Assembly (NCBI GenBank): GCA_964439135.1
Contig: CAYTNN010000073.1
Span: 1 to 19,166, forward strand
Direction of reading: 5' to 3'
DNA length: 19,166 nucleotides
From: JAFGPJ01 sp964439135
GTDB lineage: Bacteria; Planctomycetota; Phycisphaerae; Sedimentisphaerales; Anaerobacaceae
Shown here: positions 16,217 to 19,166 of the stretch, in pieces
Layout: every line of letters begins with the position of its first letter
Numbering within the stretch: position 1 is the first letter of the stretch
Notes under the pieces: model-generated
What the model was told of the DNA's origin: nothing
What the model saw: only the letters and a program-made list of their open reading frames with translations
The model's database searches: none
Program-made: the position numbers and the translations under genes

Positions 16217-16759
16217 ATGATAGAAGACAAGATTCTTCTATGGAAAATGAAGCATGGCAGCAGTGACGCACTGAGCCGTATTTATGAGAAGTACAAGAGT
16301 GATTTATTTTCATTGGCGAATTCTCTTTTACATGACCTAAATGCAGCAAAAGATGTTGTACACGATGTTTTCGTCTCTTTTGTAAAATCTGCTGATGAAT
16401 TCCAGCTAACCGGAAGCCTCAAAGGATACTTGTTGACGTGCGTTGCTAATCTTTCGCGTGACAGAGTTCGTGCAAGAAAAAGAGCGCCCATTGGAATGAA
16501 CAAAACTGATATAGCAATACCTGATTATAAAATACCAAGTCAGGCTTTAATATCAGCAGAAGAGCTGCACCGCCTGAGAGATGCGATAGCGAAAATTCCT
16601 TATGAGCAGCGAGAAGTGGTTATACTGCACCTGCAGGGCAGAAGAACGTTTAGGCAAATAGCTGAATCTCAGGGTATTGGGGTCAGTACAATCCAGAGCC
16701 GATATCGATATGGATTAGAAAAGCTGAGATCTCTTTTAGATGGTGAGGTTGAGAAATGA
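16217..16759 (+). CDS. ECF-family RNA polymerase sigma factor (second module)
   Basis: Second ECF sigma factor, 180 residues, only distantly similar to the first. Region 2 spans about 16-88 (ALSRIYEKYKSDLFSLA; AAKDVVHDVFVSFV; GSLKGYLLTCVANLSRDRVR). Region 4 spans about 118-172 (IPYEQREVVILHLQGRRTFRQIAE, then GVSTIQSRYRYGLEKLRSLL). The ATG has a GAGG (16206-16209) seven bases upstream. The gene is visibly richer in A and T than the glycosidase genes. Its TGA overlaps the next ATG as ATGA, a strong sign of translational coupling to the membrane protein. It probably responds to a different signal from the first module, because both the sigma and the partner differ. Confidence 0.94.
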   Translation: MIEDKILLWKMKHGSSDALSRIYEKYKSDLFSLANSLLHDLNAAKDVVHDVFVSFVKSADEFQLTGSLKGYLLTCVANLSRDRVRARKRAPIGMNKTDIAIPDYKIPSQALISAEELHRLRDAIAKIPYEQREVVILHLQGRRTFRQIAESQGIGVSTIQSRYRYGLEKLRSLLDGEVEK

Positions 16760-17658
16760 AACCGTTAGATTATTTTGAAAAACTAATAAGAGATTTAAAC
16801 GTTCTGGATATCAATACCAGTGCCGAAATGGATCGGCGAATTTTGCACGATACCCTGAAAGCACAACAAAAATTAAAACAAACAAAATTGGCTGGAACTC
16901 AGCCAGATATTAGGAGAATAATCATGAAAAGTCCAATTACAAAATTAGCCGCCGCGGCGGTGATTATCGCCCTGGTCGTTCTGGGATTATTCGAATTCAT
17001 CGGCACCGAAAGCACTTCCGGCGTGGTCTGGGCCGAAGTAGCCAGGAAAGTCGAAGCCAGCCGAGGCAGTATCGTCCGCTGCAGGGAGACTACTTCATTT
17101 CAGCCCTCAGATGAAACCGACTATTCAATCACGTACACCTCACCGAGATACTCCCGAAAGGACGTCTACAAAGCAGGACAAATCACCGAATCCTATTACG
17201 AGGACTTCGACACAAATACTATGACATACTTCAATCACATACACAAGCACTACATGTCTCGCACATTTAACAAAAACAAGAATGAATTCTTCCTGGAGCA
17301 ACACGAGGACTGGATGAATCCCAGGTACCTGGTTCAGAGAATCCTGTCCGGTGAGCACAGAAAGCTCGGACAGAAGACCATAGAGGGAGTATCGTGCGAG
17401 GGCATCGAAACGACCGACCCGGTTGCCCTGGGACCATTGCCTGGACCGGTCAATCGTCTGGAAGTGGAAATGCGATTGTGGGTTAGCGTGGAAACAGGAT
17501 ACCCCGTTCTGTTCGAGAGTAAAATAAGTGGCGAGGCAGAGGGTAAGGCGATGTCATCTGAGGGCGTCCTGGATCAGTTCCAGTGGGATGTGGAATTGGA
17601 TCCGAGTTTCCTGGAGCCAAATATCCCGCCGGACTACGTAGATATGCGCACCCTCTAA
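16756..17658 (+). CDS. Single-pass membrane protein, putative anti-sigma/sensor with LolA-like outer domain
   Basis: Partner candidate of the second ECF factor, 300 residues. Residues 1-56 are a charged cytoplasmic helix-forming tail (SAEMDRRILHDTLKAQQKLKQ), unlike the tail of the first module. A membrane segment spans about 61-82 (ITKLAAAAVIIALVVLGLF). Outside, residues about 90-300 fit a LolA-like fold, with SIVRCRETTSFQ, LRLWVSVETGYPVLFESK-type strands (RLWVSVETGYPVLFES is the exact text) and the ending WDVELDPSFLEPNIPPDY, a signature shared with the two neighbouring proteins. No zinc-binding anti-sigma motif is seen, so that role is inferred from the four-base overlap with the sigma gene. 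An internal ATG (codon 57) with its own ribosome site could yield a form lacking the tail. Confidence 0.66.
   Translation: MKPLDYFEKLIRDLNVLDINTSAEMDRRILHDTLKAQQKLKQTKLAGTQPDIRRIIMKSPITKLAAAAVIIALVVLGLFEFIGTESTSGVVWAEVARKVEASRGSIVRCRETTSFQPSDETDYSITYTSPRYSRKDVYKAGQITESYYEDFDTNTMTYFNHIHKHYMSRTFNKNKNEFFLEQHEDWMNPRYLVQRILSGEHRKLGQKTIEGVSCEGIETTDPVALGPLPGPVNRLEVEMRLWVSVETGYPVLFESKISGEAEGKAMSSEGVLDQFQWDVELDPSFLEPNIPPDYVDMRTL
16912..16926 (+). promoter_or_regulatory. Internal ribosome site and ATG inside the second membrane-protein gene
   Basis: AGGAG (16912-16916) lies seven bases before the in-frame ATG at 16924 (codon 57), an ideal Shine-Dalgarno arrangement. The encoded IRRIIMKSPITKLAAAA parallels IRNTIMKSPITKLAAAA in the first module. 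Confidence 0.55.
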
Positions 17659-17678
17659 ACAAAGATAGTTTCCCATAG

Positions 17679-17705
17679 GCCGGGTCTTTTGTCCCGGCTT
17701 TTTTT
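17679..17705 (+). terminator. Rho-independent terminator after the second sigma module
   Basis: GCCGGG (17679-17684) and CCCGGC (17693-17698) form a perfect stem with an eight-base loop, followed by seven T residues (17699-17705). It lies 20 bp after the stop codon and separates the sigma module from the downstream glycosidase-like gene. Confidence 0.92.
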
Positions 17706-17769
17706 GCGCGCGGGTTTGTCGGTTGGGCACGGACTGTGCAATCTGCAAAATCTGCGGTTGAAAAATCTG

Positions 17770-17797
17770 TTGCAAATATTCGTAGCCGCCGTATAAC
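17770..17797 (+). promoter_or_regulatory. Candidate promoter of the DUF5060 gene
   Basis: TTGCAA (17770-17775), 16 bp and TATAAC (17792-17797) match the consensus at 4 and 5 of 6 bases. The site follows the terminator at 17679-17705 and predicts a leader of about 33 bases. AGGAG at 17825-17829 supplies the ribosome site. Just upstream, AATCTG occurs three times (17740, 17749, 17764). Confidence 0.42.
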
Positions 17798-17836
17798 ATA
17801 ACACAACTTAGCCACTCATATATCAGGAGCAGAAAT

Positions 17837-19166
17837 ATGAAGCGTTATCAATGGATTCTAATCATAGCAATGAGTTCCATATTCGCAACCGAGGTCTGTG
17901 TCTTTGGCGCGTCTAACAACTGCAAAGTTTCGGGCGAGTTAAAAAAGTGGCACGATGTCACGCTTACCTTTACCGGCCCGGAAACAGGCGAAAACGCCCA
18001 GCCGAATCCGTTCCGCGATTACCGCCTCATTGTGACATTCACCAAGGGCCGGAAACAATACGTCATCCCCGGTTATTACACCGCTGACGGCAATGCCGCC
18101 GAAACTGGTGCCAAAGTAGGCAACAAATGGTACGTGCATTTCGTGCCGGATGAAACAGGCTCATGGACTTACGCCGCATCCTTCCGCACCGGGGCGGACA
18201 TTGCTCTTTCGAGTGATCCTCAAGCCGGCTCGCCAGCGGCATTCGACGGTGTCACGGGAACACTTGAAATAGCAGCAAGTGACAAAACCGGCCGGGACCA
18301 CCGTGCCAAAGGACTGCTCAAATACGTCGGCAAGCGCTATCTTCAGTTCGCTGAAACAGGTGCGTATTTCATCAAAGGCGGCGCCGACAGTCCCGAAAAC
18401 TTCTTAGGCTACGCCGACTTCGACGATACATTTGACGCCGGCGAGTTGAAACGCGATGGCGAAGCCGCGGGCGACGAATTCATCCACCATTACGCCCCAC
18501 ACGTCAAAGACTGGCGGCCGGGCGACCCGACATGGAAGGACGGCAAAGGCAAGGGCATGATCGGAGCACTGAACTACCTGGCTTCCAAAGGCATGAACAG
18601 CGTCTATTTCATCCCTTACAACATCGACGGCGGCGACGGCAAAGACGTCTGGCCCTGGACGAATCCGAAGGAAAAATTTCGCTTCGATTGCAGCAAACTT
18701 GACCAGTGGGAGATTGTTTTTTCGCACATGGACAAGCTCGGCCTGATGCTCCATATCATTACGCAGGAGACGGAAAACGACCAGGGACTCGACGGCGGCG
18801 ATCTCGGCCCCGAGCGAAAACTCTACTACCGCGAACTCATCGCCCGCTTCGGCCATCACCTCGCTCTGACCTGGAACCTCGGCGAGGAGAACACCAACAC
18901 AACCGACCAGCGCAAGGCCTTCTGTAAATATATCAAAGAGCTCGATCCCTACGGCCATCCGGTCGTCTGCCATACGTTCCCTGGCAAGTATGACGAAGTT
19001 TACAAGCCGCTGTTAGGATACGAATATTTTGACGGCCCATCGCTGCAAACCAACGATACGCATAACCAGACAACAAAGTGGCTCGACCAGTCCGCCAACA
19101 CGGCACGGCAGTGGTTCGTCAGTCTGGACGAGATCGGCCCTGCCCACACCGGCGTCAAGCCCGACG
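17837..19166 (+). CDS. Exported DUF5060 glycoside hydrolase-like protein (3' end missing)
   Basis: Probable extracellular glycan-acting enzyme; 443 codons are visible and the frame is still open at the window edge. A signal peptide (residues 1 to about 25, ending FGA-S) follows an AGGAG-preceded ATG. Residues about 30-120 match the DUF5060 beta-sandwich (SGELKKWHDVTLTFTGPE; NPFRDYRLIVTF; VPDETGSWTYAASF). From about residue 155 a TIM-barrel-like domain follows (GLLKYVGKRYLQFAETGAYF; YLASKGMNSVYFIPYN; DKLGLMLHIITQETEN). Two carboxylates sit where clan GH-A enzymes keep theirs: TWNLGEEN (E350/E351, acid/base candidate) and VSLDEIG (E432, nucleophile candidate). Family members often end in a putative collagen-binding domain, which would lie outside the window. 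Substrate unknown. It has its own promoter candidate and sits directly after the second ECF module, which may or may not control it. Confidence 0.85.
   Translation, partial: MKRYQWILIIAMSSIFATEVCVFGASNNCKVSGELKKWHDVTLTFTGPETGENAQPNPFRDYRLIVTFTKGRKQYVIPGYYTADGNAAETGAKVGNKWYVHFVPDETGSWTYAASFRTGADIALSSDPQAGSPAAFDGVTGTLEIAASDKTGRDHRAKGLLKYVGKRYLQFAETGAYFIKGGADSPENFLGYADFDDTFDAGELKRDGEAAGDEFIHHYAPHVKDWRPGDPTWKDGKGKGMIGALNYLASKGMNSVYFIPYNIDGGDGKDVWPWTNPKEKFRFDCSKLDQWEIVFSHMDKLGLMLHIITQETENDQGLDGGDLGPERKLYYRELIARFGHHLALTWNLGEENTNTTDQRKAFCKYIKELDPYGHPVVCHTFPGKYDEVYKPLLGYEYFDGPSLQTNDTHNQTTKWLDQSANTARQWFVSLDEIGPAHTGVKPD

Noticed and set aside
17740..17770. Three AATCTG copies as a CRISPR-like or iteron array
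   Set aside because: Units are six bases with irregular spacing (9 and 15 bp between positions); at best a weak regulator site in AT-rich spacer.

Overview
The window looks like a scaffold piece from a free-living, polysaccharide-degrading bacterium of the Planctomycetota, most likely class Phycisphaerae. That placement is an inference. It rests on glycoside-hydrolase-rich gene content, system II cytochrome c maturation genes, and ECF sigma genes followed by single-membrane-pass proteins whose membrane segment begins MKSPITKLAAAA, a motif I associate with that group. A run of exactly 100 N inside one gene shows this is assembled draft sequence. Both edges cut through genes. There are no tRNA, rRNA, CRISPR or insertion-sequence signatures.

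Layout. (1) Nucleotides 1-2885: 3' part of an exported GH106-type alpha-L-rhamnosidase. (2) 2894-2958: a dRS3/REP-like inverted repeat between converging genes. (3) 2971-5925: a heme/cytochrome c block. hemC is on the minus strand; resB and ccsA are abutting on the plus strand, divergent from it across a 231-bp spacer with promoter-like sites, a dyad and a hairpin. (4) 5936-10012: two exported carbohydrate enzymes, a GH36/clan GH-D-like lipoprotein (interrupted by the N gap) and a DUF4838 protein, probably cotranscribed behind a dyad-overlapped promoter. (5) 10058-12796: an exported M1 metallopeptidase with HEAT-like repeats and a charged coiled-coil tail. (6) 12978-17705: two ECF sigma factors, each overlapping a downstream single-pass membrane protein with a LolA-like outer domain, and a third, orphan LolA-like gene between them. 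Each unit ends in a GGCCG-type hairpin terminator. (7) 17837-19166: 5' part of an exported DUF5060 glycosidase-like protein.

How it may work together. The four carbohydrate-active proteins all carry, or appear to carry, export signals and would attack glycans outside the cytoplasm. The two ECF/membrane-protein modules sit among them and could be the envelope sensors that control such genes, by analogy with ECF/anti-sigma control of glycan loci in Bacteroidetes. No target promoter could be shown. The most distinctive observation is that both sigma-linked membrane proteins contain the same internal Shine-Dalgarno plus ATG followed by a near-identical 45-nt membrane-segment cassette, in otherwise dissimilar proteins. 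This suggests a shuffled module and possibly two translation products per gene.
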